This document shows, in pieces, positions 7,767 to 17,657 of a stretch of DNA of 64,000 bases. A program made the position numbers and the translations under genes. The notes beneath the pieces were generated by a model. That model made no database searches. It saw only the letters and a list, made by a program, of their open reading frames with translations, and was not told where the DNA came from. Origin of the DNA: Saprospiraceae bacterium (GTDB lineage: Bacteria > Bacteroidota > Bacteroidia > Chitinophagales > Saprospiraceae); assembly GCA_013001595.1 (NCBI GenBank), contig JABDMH010000149.1:1-64000 (forward strand), read 5' to 3'. How positions within the stretch are numbered: position 1 is the first letter of the stretch; each line of letters opens with the position of its first letter.

Positions 7767-8332
7767 TAGTGCGTTACAAATTGTGCGCTCGATCTAGTAA
7801 TGACTATGGCAGTATGTTTATTGCCGACGATGGGCTCTATTTCAAGGTCTAATGCCTTGCAGACTGGGCTTCCCTCCTTTGATAGGATCACCACTACTGC
7901 ATCAATTATCTTGCCAAGGCTATATTCACTGCATTAATATAAGTATTTAATTAATATGTTTCGGCCATGGGTGGGTTTGGTGAAGTCACATCTCCCATAC
8001 AATATGCTTTGCTCATGAATTCAAGTCCAGGTAATATTCGAATAATCTCTTAAGATATTGCTCCACACGAAAAAGGAGGAAATCACCTGCCGCCCACCAT
8101 CTTTAGGTTGCATCCACATCATTTGCCACTAGTACACATCTCGATGATCAGAAAGTCTCATCAGTCACGTTATATATTTCATAGGTTGAAAATAATTTAT
8201 ACGTCTAGGCAACGAAATGTCGTGATAAGCTATCTTACTGATATTCGGTGGTCACAAGACTGACCTATTCTTACCGAATGAATTACATGTGGACACATCA
8301 GACACTTTTAAGGATTTTAAAATGTTGTTCAT
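7767..8332. other. 566-bp divergent intergenic region with a nested hairpin
   Basis: No convincing gene on either strand. It must hold the promoters of the minus-strand hydrolase and the plus-strand DUF1800 operon. At 8243-8279 there is a bulged stem: ATTCGGT/ACCGAAT outside and GGTCA/TGACC directly inside, with 7 unpaired bases on one side. It ends 53 bp before the DUF1800 start and could be an operator or leader hairpin. I see no textbook TAnnTTTG box. Confidence 0.45.
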
Positions 8333-10138
8333 ATGCGATACATATACCTTCCCTTATATCTACTATTATCATTGAGTGCATCGGGCCAAGATGTACCGAA
8401 TTATTTAGGAGGCTCTTCCTTTGATCAAATCGTTGTTACCACCAGTTCAGATTATCAAAGAGATGGATGGGCTGAAATGGCTTCGGGTATGAAGACCATA
8501 TCTGGGGAAGGCTTGGATGCTCCAGTAATGGAAGCCTCCAGGTTTTTAGCGCAAGCTGCCTTAGGCGCTGACATGGACGAAATTCAAAAAGTACAGGAGA
8601 TGGGGATAGATGCCTGGGTCGAGGAGCAATTTGTCATGGAGCCTAGTTCTTACATAGGCATTTTAGAAGATTTGTTCTCTGATATTTACGATGCCTATTT
8701 AGCCGAAGGTGGTGATTCAAAAGATTTTCGATGTCGTCCCAAATGGTATCATACCAACTATGCCTGGTGGGAGATGGTGGTGACTGGAGAGGATTTGTTG
8801 CGCCAGCGTATTGCACTGGCACTCAGCGAAATATTGGTCATTTCTAAGGAAAAGTCGGATTTGGAAAATTATGGCTATGCTGTGGCGAGTTATTATGATG
8901 TGCTTATCAAGCACGCTTTTGGAAACTACAAGGATCTTTTACTAGATGTTACGCTGCATCCAGCAATGGGCAATTACCTAAGCCATCTAAATAATCCGAA
9001 AGCGAATCCCGAGGAATTCGTTTTTCCAGACGAGAATTACGGCCGGGAGTTCATGCAGTTATTCTCGGTCGGTATTCATGAACTTAATCAGGATGGAACC
9101 CTTAAGACAGATGGAAACGGCGAACCCATACCCACTTATTCTGATGCGGACATCGCTGGAATTTCGGCAGTCTTTACTGGTTTGGGTGCAGGTAAGATCA
9201 GTGATTGCTGGGAAGATGGAGCCTTGAAATTCGGTCTTGGCATTCGAAAAATTGATATGACTGTACCGATGATTATGTACCCCGAATATCATGAGGCAGG
9301 AGTGAAAAAAATCATTGGTGGATACGAGATTGCGGCAGGTCAGGATGGTATTCAAGATATCCAAGCAGCCATCACCCATGTATTTAATCATCCCAACGTT
9401 GGGCCCTTCCTGGCCAAGCGATTAATCCAACAATTGGTAAAATCTAATCCTACACCGGCGTACGTTAGAAGGGTCGCAGAAGTTTTTGCCGATAATGGAA
9501 ATGGGATACGTGGAGACATGCAAGCCATCATCAAAGCAATTTTATTGGACGATGAAGCCAGGTCTTGTGCTGCTCTACAAGACGAGCGCAGCGGCAAGTT
9601 GCGGTCGCCTATCCTACGCTATACTCACTTGGTGCGCGCTATGGATAAATTTAGTCCGAGTGGTAAATATTGGAATACGGGAAATGATTTTCTCGAAGCC
9701 ACCCATCAGCACCCATTGCACGCTCCATCTGTCTTCAATTTTTATCAGCCGGGATTTCAACCGAATGGAGCACTTATGGAAGTAGAATTGGTGGCTCCAG
9801 AGTTTCAACTACTTAATTCAGTGACCGGTATAACCTATTTCGACGTCGTCAATAAATGGATTATGAAGGAGGAACTCTTAAGGCATCGGGAGACGGGCAG
9901 CAACCGTGAGGTGTACTTAGACATCTACAACCTGATGGGAGGTGCCCGAGATCCGGAGGTACTCATAAATGAATTAGATATCCTCTTGACCCATGGACAA
10001 TTGTCAGAGGATGCCAGAGCGATTCTTCGGGAAGAACTTTGGAACTATGAGGGTAGAGGAATTGATCTGCTAGTCGATCGTACACATTTAGCCCTGTACT
10101 TTTTACTTATTAGTCCTGACTACACCATTTTTAAATAA
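8333..10138 (+). CDS. secreted DUF1800 family protein
   Basis: 601 residues with a signal peptide (cleavage after about residue 18, before GQD). The DUF1800 region spans roughly residues 65-590: AARFLAQAA-like start (ASRFLAQAALGA), a YGREFMQLFSVGIHELNQDG motif near 230-250, an FNHPNVGPFLAKRLIQQLV motif near 350, and HQHPLHAPSVFNFYQPGF near 460. The biochemical activity of the family is not established. It is almost always followed by a DUF1501 gene, as here (6-bp gap), and the two are thought to act together in the periplasm or at the surface. Confidence 0.9.
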   Translation: MRYIYLPLYLLLSLSASGQDVPNYLGGSSFDQIVVTTSSDYQRDGWAEMASGMKTISGEGLDAPVMEASRFLAQAALGADMDEIQKVQEMGIDAWVEEQFVMEPSSYIGILEDLFSDIYDAYLAEGGDSKDFRCRPKWYHTNYAWWEMVVTGEDLLRQRIALALSEILVISKEKSDLENYGYAVASYYDVLIKHAFGNYKDLLLDVTLHPAMGNYLSHLNNPKANPEEFVFPDENYGREFMQLFSVGIHELNQDGTLKTDGNGEPIPTYSDADIAGISAVFTGLGAGKISDCWEDGALKFGLGIRKIDMTVPMIMYPEYHEAGVKKIIGGYEIAAGQDGIQDIQAAITHVFNHPNVGPFLAKRLIQQLVKSNPTPAYVRRVAEVFADNGNGIRGDMQAIIKAILLDDEARSCAALQDERSGKLRSPILRYTHLVRAMDKFSPSGKYWNTGNDFLEATHQHPLHAPSVFNFYQPGFQPNGALMEVELVAPEFQLLNSVTGITYFDVVNKWIMKEELLRHRETGSNREVYLDIYNLMGGARDPEVLINELDILLTHGQLSEDARAILREELWNYEGRGIDLLVDRTHLALYFLLISPDYTIFK

Positions 10139-10144
10139 GAAGCC

Positions 10145-11545
10145 ATGACCAAACTAATAAAAGACATTTCACGGCGGAGATTTATTAATCATGCCTCCGC
10201 TGCCACTTTTGGACTTACGACAGCCTCCTCCTCACTATTTCGATTAAATACGTTAAAAGCAGCTGCTCGCAATAATTTTGATGCGGGCGATGATTATAAA
10301 GCGCTGGTGTGTCTCTTCCAGGCTGGCGGGAATGATTCTTTCAATATGCTGATGCCCAGATCTGGTGAATTGTATAATACCTATCAAGGCATTCGCACTA
10401 ATTTGGCAATTGATGCCGAAGAAATGTTGGCCATAGATGCTACACCATCCGGACAAGATTTTGGAATCCATAGCCGTATGCAAGGGGTGCAGCAATTATT
10501 TAATTCGGGAAAATTAAGTTTTATAGCTAATGTTGGAACTTTGGTGACTCCGGTAGACAAGGCACAGTATGAAAATAAAAGTGTCCCATTACCGCTGGGA
10601 CTTTTTTCCCATTCTGATCAAATAGCACAGTGGCAGACCGCACAGCCGAATGTGCGGGCATCGCACGGTTGGGGCGGCAGGTTGGCAGAGATGTTTCAAG
10701 CCATGAACAGCAGTGCAGATATATCCATGAACATTACTTTATCTGGGACCAATGTTTTTCAATTTGGGGATAATGTGGTGGAATATTCTGTGGGTCCTTC
10801 AGGAGAAGGATATGGTATTCGTGGTTATCAAGGTAAGTCCAATCTCGACCAAGCCCGTACTCGCCTCATCGATGCTGTCTTGCAGCATAGCTATTCAGAT
10901 CGCTATCAGAAAACCTATGCTGATATTATCAAAAATTCAATAGAGGCGCAAGAGTCTTTCCAAACTTCCATAGAAGAAGTTGCAGATTTTCAAACGGAAT
11001 TCTCCAACAGTAGACTATCGCGAAGTTTCGAAATGATTGCCCGAATTATAGCTGCCAGAGAAGAGCTTGGTTTCAAGAGGCAGATCTTTTTCGTACAGAT
11101 TGGCGGTTGGGACCATCATGATCGATTACTTCAACGTCATGCCGGTATGCTAGGCGACGTAAGCAGTGCTTTAACTTCTTTTGCCGGTGCGCTTGAGGAG
11201 CTGAATGTATTTGATTGTGTCACTACCTTCAGCATGTCAGAATTCGGCCGCACCCTAACATCCAATGGAGATGGCACGGATCATGCCTGGGGTGGTCACG
11301 TTATGGCAATGGGCGGTATGGTCAACGGAGGTCAAGTCTTTGGTAACTTTCCTGACCTGGGCATCGGTTCAGCTCTAGATATAGGACGAGGACGGATCAT
11401 ACCCACCCTTTCTAACGACGAGTATTTTGCCGAATTGGCATTGTGGTTTGGTGTAGCACCAAGTGAACTGCCGACTATTTTGCCCAACGTGGGAAATTTT
11501 TATTCCTCAGGAAGTGCGGCTCCCATAGGATTCTTAAAATATTAA
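10145..11545 (+). CDS. secreted DUF1501 family protein
   Basis: 466 residues. The start has a twin-arginine-like signal (SRRRFINHAS, residues 9-18), so it probably leaves the cytoplasm folded. The DUF1501 hallmark motifs are present: LVCLFQAGGNDSFNML near 51-66, a VGTLVTPV segment near 130, and GGWDHHDRL and SEFGRTLTSNGDGTDHAWGGH near 320-380. The fold belongs to the alkaline-phosphatase/sulfatase superfamily, and the Asp/His residues just named fit metal ligands, but no substrate is known. It is the second gene of the DUF1800 operon and shares its promoter. Confidence 0.9.
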   Translation: MTKLIKDISRRRFINHASAATFGLTTASSSLFRLNTLKAAARNNFDAGDDYKALVCLFQAGGNDSFNMLMPRSGELYNTYQGIRTNLAIDAEEMLAIDATPSGQDFGIHSRMQGVQQLFNSGKLSFIANVGTLVTPVDKAQYENKSVPLPLGLFSHSDQIAQWQTAQPNVRASHGWGGRLAEMFQAMNSSADISMNITLSGTNVFQFGDNVVEYSVGPSGEGYGIRGYQGKSNLDQARTRLIDAVLQHSYSDRYQKTYADIIKNSIEAQESFQTSIEEVADFQTEFSNSRLSRSFEMIARIIAAREELGFKRQIFFVQIGGWDHHDRLLQRHAGMLGDVSSALTSFAGALEELNVFDCVTTFSMSEFGRTLTSNGDGTDHAWGGHVMAMGGMVNGGQVFGNFPDLGIGSALDIGRGRIIPTLSNDEYFAELALWFGVAPSELPTILPNVGNFYSSGSAAPIGFLKY

Positions 11546-11575
11546 TTCGGCCCTTTCACCATTCAATATTTAATT

Positions 11576-12331
11576 ATGCAAAATCAAATACTCTCCTTAA
11601 TTGTCATTGTAGTGGTTCAAACTAGCGTGGTTGCGCAGTGCTTTCTCGATAGGCACAGTACAAATTGGTATGATGGCTGGTTGTCTTGTGAAGAACGAGA
11701 AAATCCGAATCCAGAAAGGGGCGCTTCCCACTGGATACTTTATAATTTCGGAAAAGCCGCATCACTCGGTGAATTACAGATTTGGAATACCAACGACCCT
11801 CAAAATTTATCCAGCGGCATTAGGCAAGCTTCCCTCGATTATTCAATGGATGGTTTCAGCTGGAAAACCTGGGGTGATTTTACCGTACCTGAAGCTGAGG
11901 GACTTGCGATCTATGAAGGAGTGGATGGTCCAGATCTGGCTGGTATTCAGGCACAGTATATTTTAATTAATGCCGATGAAAACCATGGTGGAGATTGCTT
12001 TGGATTTGGTGAAATAAGATTTCACTTAACAGATGAGCAGGTTGCCGAAGAGACGACCAATAATATGCAAGAAGCATACTGTCTAGCTGCTCAGGTCCAC
12101 CCAAACCCTTTTGAAAGTAGTCCGACCCTATCTGTACAATCCAATTGCGAATCGCGTGCAACCTATAGAATCCACGATGCCATGGGTAAATTAATAGTTG
12201 CAGAGGATGTCCCTGCAGAAATATCCAACTGGCAGAATCAGATACCAACGAAATCCTGGGTACCCGGTATTTATTTCTTGAATATTTACTATGGTCGTCA
12301 AAAACAAGTGCTAAAACTGGTGAAGATGTGA
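11576..12331 (+). CDS. T9SS-exported protein with a discoidin-like domain
   Basis: 251 residues: signal peptide to about VVAQC, a discoidin / F5-F8 type C-like beta-sandwich (about 25-155; WILYNFGKAASLGELQIWNT and the closing GFGEIRFHL), then a type A T9SS sorting domain from about 175 (VHPNPFESSPTL) to the end (GIYFLNIYYGRQKQVLKLVKM region). It should be secreted and fixed to the cell surface or released, where such discoidin domains bind carbohydrates. The 30-bp gap makes it the third gene of the DUF1800-DUF1501 operon and suggests that the pair deals with an extracellular polymer or surface protein. Confidence 0.8.
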   Translation: MQNQILSLIVIVVVQTSVVAQCFLDRHSTNWYDGWLSCEERENPNPERGASHWILYNFGKAASLGELQIWNTNDPQNLSSGIRQASLDYSMDGFSWKTWGDFTVPEAEGLAIYEGVDGPDLAGIQAQYILINADENHGGDCFGFGEIRFHLTDEQVAEETTNNMQEAYCLAAQVHPNPFESSPTLSVQSNCESRATYRIHDAMGKLIVAEDVPAEISNWQNQIPTKSWVPGIYFLNIYYGRQKQVLKLVKM

Positions 12332-12339
12332 GTAGAAAA

Positions 12340-12386
12340 GGGTACAATGGTTAAAAAGGGTAAAATGGTTAAAAGGGTAAAATGGT
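12340..12386. repeat. short tandem repeat, about 17-bp unit
   Basis: Two and a half copies of a GGGTAAAATGGTTAAAA unit (first copy 18 bp with one change, last copy 12 bp) begin 8 bp after the discoidin gene stop. A looser A/G-rich echo lies near 12495-12530. Copy number could vary between strains. Two diverged copies of a CATCCCTTT(A/G)C segment also occur in the gap to 12588. Confidence 0.55.
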
Positions 12387-12588
12387 GGAAGAGGTTGGGT
12401 TTATCCATCGAGAGAGCAGCATCCCTTTACCACGACATTGCGCTGATTGTCGAAATAGGTAGAGGCGGATATTTTCCACCGGGCTAGAGGGAATAAAAAG
12501 GCAAAAAGGTTAAAAAAGGTGAAAAGGGTTGCGTCCTAACACCCGTGATAGAGCACCATCCCTTTGCTGCGGCAGAATTGCACCGCAC

Positions 12589-13548
12589 CTATATCCTGTA
12601 AATCTCTTTCCTCACCAGCGTCATTAGATCCATGTGCCGCTCTTCTTGCATAAGTTTCCGATATTTTTTTCTATCCAGAGATTCTACCAGATTCCAGATG
12701 GCTAGATTCATTTCGATATGCTGGGTGAAAAAGCCAATCATATCAAATATTCTCGGAGAGGCATCGGCAGTGAAGTATTTATTGTATCCATATTCTTTGG
12801 CGTAGAAAAGAAACTCCACGGTATGTAAGAAATTTCGGGATGCACCGATCAGGTCCCAATCAAAATTCCAGTCATTGTCATTGGTATGCAAGTAGTAGTC
12901 GATACCTCCTGCTTCGCATAAGGCCAGTACCTGTGCCGGATTTTCTTTGGCCAGAAGTGAGTGTCCGAAATCAATAGTTACACCTGTGGCCGAATTTCCT
13001 ACCTCTTTCAAGAGCAATATGGTTTTTGCACAATTATCAAGCTGGCAATGGACCCTTGTCTCGTTTATTTTGTACTCCAGAAATAGTGGAATTTCAGGAA
13101 GATAATCTGCAGCTTCAGCAACGGCTTCAATCATGTTGCGCCAAGCTTTTTCATAATCAACCTGGAATAGATTGTCATAGCCATCGGAAAGTGGACAGCA
13201 GGTGACCAGTGGGGCACCTACCTCTTTGGCGTAGTCCTTTGCTTCCTTAATAACCTGGATGGCTCCTTTGCGCAGTGGTTCCTCAGGCCGGGAGAGTGCT
13301 CCAGCCACCCATTTAGTTTCTTTCTTAATATTTGCATTTACAGCAGCAAATTCCAATGCACGGGACTCCACCAGATGCTTCGTTTCTTCCACATCACCAG
13401 TTTCGTAGGGGTAGACAATTTCGATGCCTCCTACTCCTTTGATTTGCTTTACCAGATCTAGGCGCTCGGGCAGCGTGGTGGTTTCTTGGTAGACCGAAAA
13501 TCGATCTTGGGTTCTGCTCAGGAAGGATGTTATGATACTCTGTTTCAT
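12589..13548 (-). CDS. sugar phosphate isomerase/epimerase, xylose-isomerase-like TIM barrel
   Basis: 319 residues without signal peptide, so cytoplasmic. It has the AP-endonuclease-2 / xylose-isomerase-like TIM barrel: IVYPYE and FLEYK strands carry acidic metal ligands, TIDFGHSLLA (near 190-200) gives the usual D-x-GH, and YYLHTNDND gives the next H/D pair. Enzymes of this type isomerise or epimerise keto- and aldo-sugars. It is the last gene of a minus-strand operon behind the MFS transporter and the D-lyxose-isomerase-like cupin (15-bp gap), so it probably works on the same pentose or hexose. The exact substrate cannot be read from sequence. Confidence 0.8.
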   Translation of the reverse strand: MKQSIITSFLSRTQDRFSVYQETTTLPERLDLVKQIKGVGGIEIVYPYETGDVEETKHLVESRALEFAAVNANIKKETKWVAGALSRPEEPLRKGAIQVIKEAKDYAKEVGAPLVTCCPLSDGYDNLFQVDYEKAWRNMIEAVAEAADYLPEIPLFLEYKINETRVHCQLDNCAKTILLLKEVGNSATGVTIDFGHSLLAKENPAQVLALCEAGGIDYYLHTNDNDWNFDWDLIGASRNFLHTVEFLFYAKEYGYNKYFTADASPRIFDMIGFFTQHIEMNLAIWNLVESLDRKKYRKLMQEERHMDLMTLVRKEIYRI

Positions 13549-13563
13549 GAATGGTCTAATTTT

Positions 13564-14109
13564 TTATTTATCAGTAATGACGGTATGTCGCACAATAGAT
13601 GGATCAGAAAACTGATCGAGTGTATCCCGGACCGTAGTTGAAAAAGAGTACATGACGGCACCAGATGGTCCAGCTTGAAACCAGTGTTTGGTATCAGCAG
13701 GTAAAATCAGTTGATCTCCTGGTTTCAGCTCAACTTCATATCGCATCGTGTAGCAGTGTTCCTTACCTTCCACAATGAAGCCTTTCTTCATGGTGTCTTT
13801 TCCGGGTATGTAAAAGTAGAGATCGCCACTGATTGCACGGATTACCTCTTCTTTTCCGCGATCGTTACCTACCGTAGGATGCCAATGTTCGGGCTCGGTC
13901 TGATAGGGTAGGAGTACTAAGATTTTTCCTGCTATTCGCTCTGTTTCAAACATAGTCAGGATGATGATTCCTTCTTTTTTGAGGTTGCTCAATCCAAAAT
14001 CTGCGGCTGTAATTTTCTGCCTATCCGCCTCCGTCAGCTCCAGGCCGGCGTGTTCGATCATCTGTTGACCTTGGGCACAAACTTCTTCTAATTCAGATCT
14101 ACTTATCAT
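13564..14109 (-). CDS. D-lyxose isomerase-like cupin
   Basis: 181 residues, a single cupin domain. The segment PEHWHPTVGNDRGKEEV (73-89) closely follows the signature of D-lyxose ketol-isomerases, with H75, H77 and E88 as metal ligands and H142 as the fourth. These enzymes convert D-lyxose and D-xylulose, or D-mannose and D-fructose. Length fits the short class of the family. The gene is 6 bp downstream of the MFS transporter gene and 15 bp upstream of the TIM-barrel isomerase gene, which points to one transcript for uptake and isomerisation of a sugar or sugar acid. Confidence 0.7.
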   Translation of the reverse strand: MISRSELEEVCAQGQQMIEHAGLELTEADRQKITAADFGLSNLKKEGIIILTMFETERIAGKILVLLPYQTEPEHWHPTVGNDRGKEEVIRAISGDLYFYIPGKDTMKKGFIVEGKEHCYTMRYEVELKPGDQLILPADTKHWFQAGPSGAVMYSFSTTVRDTLDQFSDPSIVRHTVITDK

Positions 14110-14115
14110 GCTTTT

Positions 14116-15384
14116 TTATACTGTTAGTTGCACTGGTTTATTAGGTTTTATGGCGAGCCAGATGATGATGGCGATGCCATTTAGGGTCGCGGCCAGGTAA
14201 AAGAACGGTACATCTGATCCTGTCATGGCCAGCATATAGGGAAAGGCCAAGGCAGTAAAAAAAGAGCCAAGATTACCCGCCATATTCATGGTCCCGCTCA
14301 CTGTACCCGAATGTTCTTTTCCGACATCCACACATGCGGACCAAGATGGACTAAGTGTCATATCTGCACCAAATACAGCGATTGAAATGAAAATGATCGC
14401 ACTAGTGACCTCCGACATATAGACACTGGCAATAATGCCTATTGAAGCTAGGGTAAAGCCGATTATTGCGGGTAATTTTCGCGACAATTCCCATTGTCCC
14501 CGCTTATAAATGTAATCTACCATCCAACCCGCAAACCAGTTTCCCAGCGCACCACAAATTAGTGGGGCAGAAGCGTAAAAACCGGTTTCTAGCATATCAA
14601 GATTGTACTTGGCCTTTAAGTGTGGAAATAGCCAGGTGAGACAAAAGAAAAAGGTAAAATTGCTACTGAAATATTGCGCCATGAGTTGCCACATGGTCTT
14701 TGAAGCAAACATCCTTTGTAGTGAGATTGGCTTCTTCTCCGTAGTGTTTGGAGGTTGAATATGGTCTGAAATGAAAGTCAATTCTTCCGGAGAGATGGAG
14801 CTATGATCTTTTGGTGCATCCCGGAACCACCAATACCAAACCACTGCCCAAAATATGCCAATGATGCCTAAAACGACAAAGCTCATTCGCCAACTGGTAA
14901 GATCAATAAGCCAGGCAACTACCGGCAAGGCAATGGCTGCACCAATTCGTCCGCCAGAAAAATTGATGCCGTTGACCAGACCTCTTTCCCGCAAGGGTAT
15001 CCAACTGAAAATGGCTCTTGCCATACTGGGAAATGCGCCGGCCTCACCCACTCCAAAGAGGAAACGAACGATTAGTAAGGAAAAGAAGTGATAGACTGCA
15101 CCGGTCAGTGCTGTAAAAATGGACCAAAGGCTGACTACTGTAGTCAGGATCCTCCTGGGACCATACTTGTCGGCCAGATATCCCGATGGAGTCTGAAAGA
15201 GTGCATAACCCAATGCAAAAATGGAAAGCACCCAACCCATTTGTTTATCTGATAGGGCAAGATCTGCTGCCACCGGGTCTTTGGCCACTGAGATGAGAAT
15301 CCGGTCAAAGAGCACGATCATCGACAATATGAAAGTGCCCACCACCATTTGGTACCTAACAGGAAAAAACGACCCCCGATTCAT
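14116..15384 (-). CDS. MFS transporter, sugar acid / anion:cation symporter type
   Basis: 422 residues with about 12 membrane helices. The loop between helices 2 and 3 reads GYLADKYGPRR (MFS motif A), and the helix 4-5 segment has RFLFGVGEAGAFPSMARAIFSWIPLRERG, the typical pattern of the anion:cation symporter family that includes hexuronate (ExuT) and galactonate carriers. It therefore likely imports a sugar acid or related sugar by proton or sodium symport across the inner membrane. It is the first gene of the three-gene sugar operon. Confidence 0.8.
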   Translation of the reverse strand: MNRGSFFPVRYQMVVGTFILSMIVLFDRILISVAKDPVAADLALSDKQMGWVLSIFALGYALFQTPSGYLADKYGPRRILTTVVSLWSIFTALTGAVYHFFSLLIVRFLFGVGEAGAFPSMARAIFSWIPLRERGLVNGINFSGGRIGAAIALPVVAWLIDLTSWRMSFVVLGIIGIFWAVVWYWWFRDAPKDHSSISPEELTFISDHIQPPNTTEKKPISLQRMFASKTMWQLMAQYFSSNFTFFFCLTWLFPHLKAKYNLDMLETGFYASAPLICGALGNWFAGWMVDYIYKRGQWELSRKLPAIIGFTLASIGIIASVYMSEVTSAIIFISIAVFGADMTLSPSWSACVDVGKEHSGTVSGTMNMAGNLGSFFTALAFPYMLAMTGSDVPFFYLAATLNGIAIIIWLAIKPNKPVQLTV

Positions 15385-15568
15385 ACCTGGACTAACTGAT
15401 AGAGACTAATAACGACAGGAGAAGCAATCACCATTTTCCTCAAGGCTGGTTTAGGTCAGTAAGGTACTGAAAATGGCATTGCGACCATGGTCTCTTCAAT
15501 ATCACTGCTCTAACCTGTCGTGCTGATCGTCAGGATGTCAGCGTTTGCTAGGCTTTTCTAATAGACAT

Positions 15569-17335
15569 CTACTTCAAAAGCAGGCTTGAACCAGGTCGCA
15601 CATTGAAAGACGATTGTAGATCTGATTCGCTGGCGTCAAATGTCAGGTCTGCTTCTCCGGTGAGTGTGGCATCGCTGGTTATTAATTGAGAGGCTATGTA
15701 ATATTTATGGCCATACTGCTGACCACCGACATGTACTGAAGTGGGTAGACTAAGGGCACTATCTTCATAAGAACCAAGATCACAGGTCCCGGAGCGATTG
15801 GCCAGCCGCTGGTCAGTAGGGGGGCACCCTAAGCCGGCATTAACGGCAGGGCTGCCTGCACTGATGCCCAAGGTCTGGGTTGGACCACCCCGGTATGCAA
15901 GCGGAAAAACAAGTGCGGCATCAAGAAATTGAGAGGTGGCGGTAGCTTTCGTATCCTCAGTGCCATTGGGTCTAAACTGCGGCCACTGAATATTGCCACC
16001 CAGATCGTTGTCCATCTGACGATTTACATTCAATCCCACCCAGGGATTGCCATTGGAGTGCTTGTTGTCAAAGAGGATGTTGTTTTGCCAAGTTATGGGA
16101 GCTACTGGACTTCCGAAAAAGCCACCTCCGAATAGGCCTGCATAATTTCGGGCAAATGTATTGCTTCGGATCAACCAGTGCCCAAGATTGTCAGAAACGG
16201 TTGAAACAATGGCTCCTCCTCCCAACCCATGATCTATGCTAGACGTACTATCTCTGTAAAATGTACAGTTTTCGATGATACCCTGGCCTACAATTAGTGA
16301 CCATATACCACCACCTTGGCGTAGGCAGTAATTGCCATGAAATGTACTTCTTGTGACTTCAAATTGCAATTCGCCATATCCGCTGGCAAAATCATCAACT
16401 ACATGAAATATCGCACCACCACTGCCAGTACTAATACTTCTTAGATAATTTCCTTCAAAATAGCACTGATCGATTTCTAATTTGGCCCCAACATTGTCGG
16501 AAAATACGGTATTGGAAGCTCCACCTTGAGTCTCCGCATGATTTTCAATAAACTCGGTACCACATACCTGGAATAATTTATTAGCGGCAGCGATCTCTAC
16601 TCCATCGAGATTAATGGCACCTCCATGTCCACGCAGGCCTCCAGACGTACCTAGGGCAGCATTTCTGAAAAATAAGCAGTTGGCAATAATGATGTCACTT
16701 CCCAGGCCACCAATGGCACCTCCATTGCTGGCCGAATTGTATTCAAAAGTGCAATTGGAAAAACGTCCTTCTTGCTCGCCAAAAACATAGACGGCACCTC
16801 CTGCAATATCTGATCCATTCGTGCTGGTTACGGTGTTGGAATTGAATTGACAATCGATGGCTTTTAGAACTCCACCACCCCTGGAAAGAATAGCTCCTCC
16901 ACATTGGTTCGTAAAGTGGCCTGATGGTCCAGGAGCCTTACCATTTCGCAGTGTAATGCGCTGAATCGTAAAATCAATATTTTGCGCTTTGTCAATAATC
17001 CTGGTAGTATTGTTCCCATCGAGGATAACCAGACCAGCACCATCCAGGATGGTCGTGTTGGTGACCAGCAACGGTGAAGTAAGCATTAGGGCAAGAGAGT
17101 CTGGACCGCAGTTGCACAAGATTTCACCACCAGTGTTTAAGGCACTCTGCAAGGCAATCTGAGTGCAGCTTTGTGGGGTACCATTGCCAAAGACTTGCGG
17201 ACTATTCAGAATTATGGGCGCTTCCAAAGCGGGACAATTGGGTTGACCACTAGCAACAAGCCCAACCAGCAATGTCCAGATTAGAAAAAAATATTTGATC
17301 AAGAGTGATGTAGGGGAGCGAAGTGTGAAGATCAT
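15569..17335 (-). CDS. secreted parallel beta-helix protein, choice-of-anchor Q type
   Basis: I choose ATG 17335 because it gives a normal signal peptide ending in VASGQ; a frame continues upstream to 17443 but would bury it. The 588-residue product has a right-handed beta-helix with many short GGAI / NCTF / N-N turns (about 100-430), ending in the GGPTQTLGISAGSPAVNAG and DQRLANRSGTCDLGSYE motifs that define choice-of-anchor Q proteins. The last 60 residues look like a 3-coathanger-type stack rather than a classical T9SS tail. It is probably an extracellular adhesin or carbohydrate-binding protein. It stands alone and is divergent from the response regulator gene. Confidence 0.75.
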   Translation of the reverse strand: MIFTLRSPTSLLIKYFFLIWTLLVGLVASGQPNCPALEAPIILNSPQVFGNGTPQSCTQIALQSALNTGGEILCNCGPDSLALMLTSPLLVTNTTILDGAGLVILDGNNTTRIIDKAQNIDFTIQRITLRNGKAPGPSGHFTNQCGGAILSRGGGVLKAIDCQFNSNTVTSTNGSDIAGGAVYVFGEQEGRFSNCTFEYNSASNGGAIGGLGSDIIIANCLFFRNAALGTSGGLRGHGGAINLDGVEIAAANKLFQVCGTEFIENHAETQGGASNTVFSDNVGAKLEIDQCYFEGNYLRSISTGSGGAIFHVVDDFASGYGELQFEVTRSTFHGNYCLRQGGGIWSLIVGQGIIENCTFYRDSTSSIDHGLGGGAIVSTVSDNLGHWLIRSNTFARNYAGLFGGGFFGSPVAPITWQNNILFDNKHSNGNPWVGLNVNRQMDNDLGGNIQWPQFRPNGTEDTKATATSQFLDAALVFPLAYRGGPTQTLGISAGSPAVNAGLGCPPTDQRLANRSGTCDLGSYEDSALSLPTSVHVGGQQYGHKYYIASQLITSDATLTGEADLTFDASESDLQSSFNVRPGSSLLLK

Positions 17336-17657
17336 TATCTCGATGAGTTCTACCATGAGGTCATACAAAAACTGCTCCAAGTAAGAGGTGCCAACCAGAG
17401 GCATCGCACATGTTTTGGATAGATGTGCCGATTGTCGAATCAATCGAATTCAAGTAAAATTATTAGTAGTCATTCGTGATTTTAACGCATGATTGCTGAT
17501 CAACTTGCCCATGCCATGGGTGGTAGGAATTCAATATTCTTATCTGTAGCCATATTACTGACTTTTGTTAATCAACTTGCTACATTATCTTGGCTCACCA
17601 AATTTTGCGCTCGAGTAACTAAATTCGTTTTGCCCACGCTATAAATCATTTTGAGAG

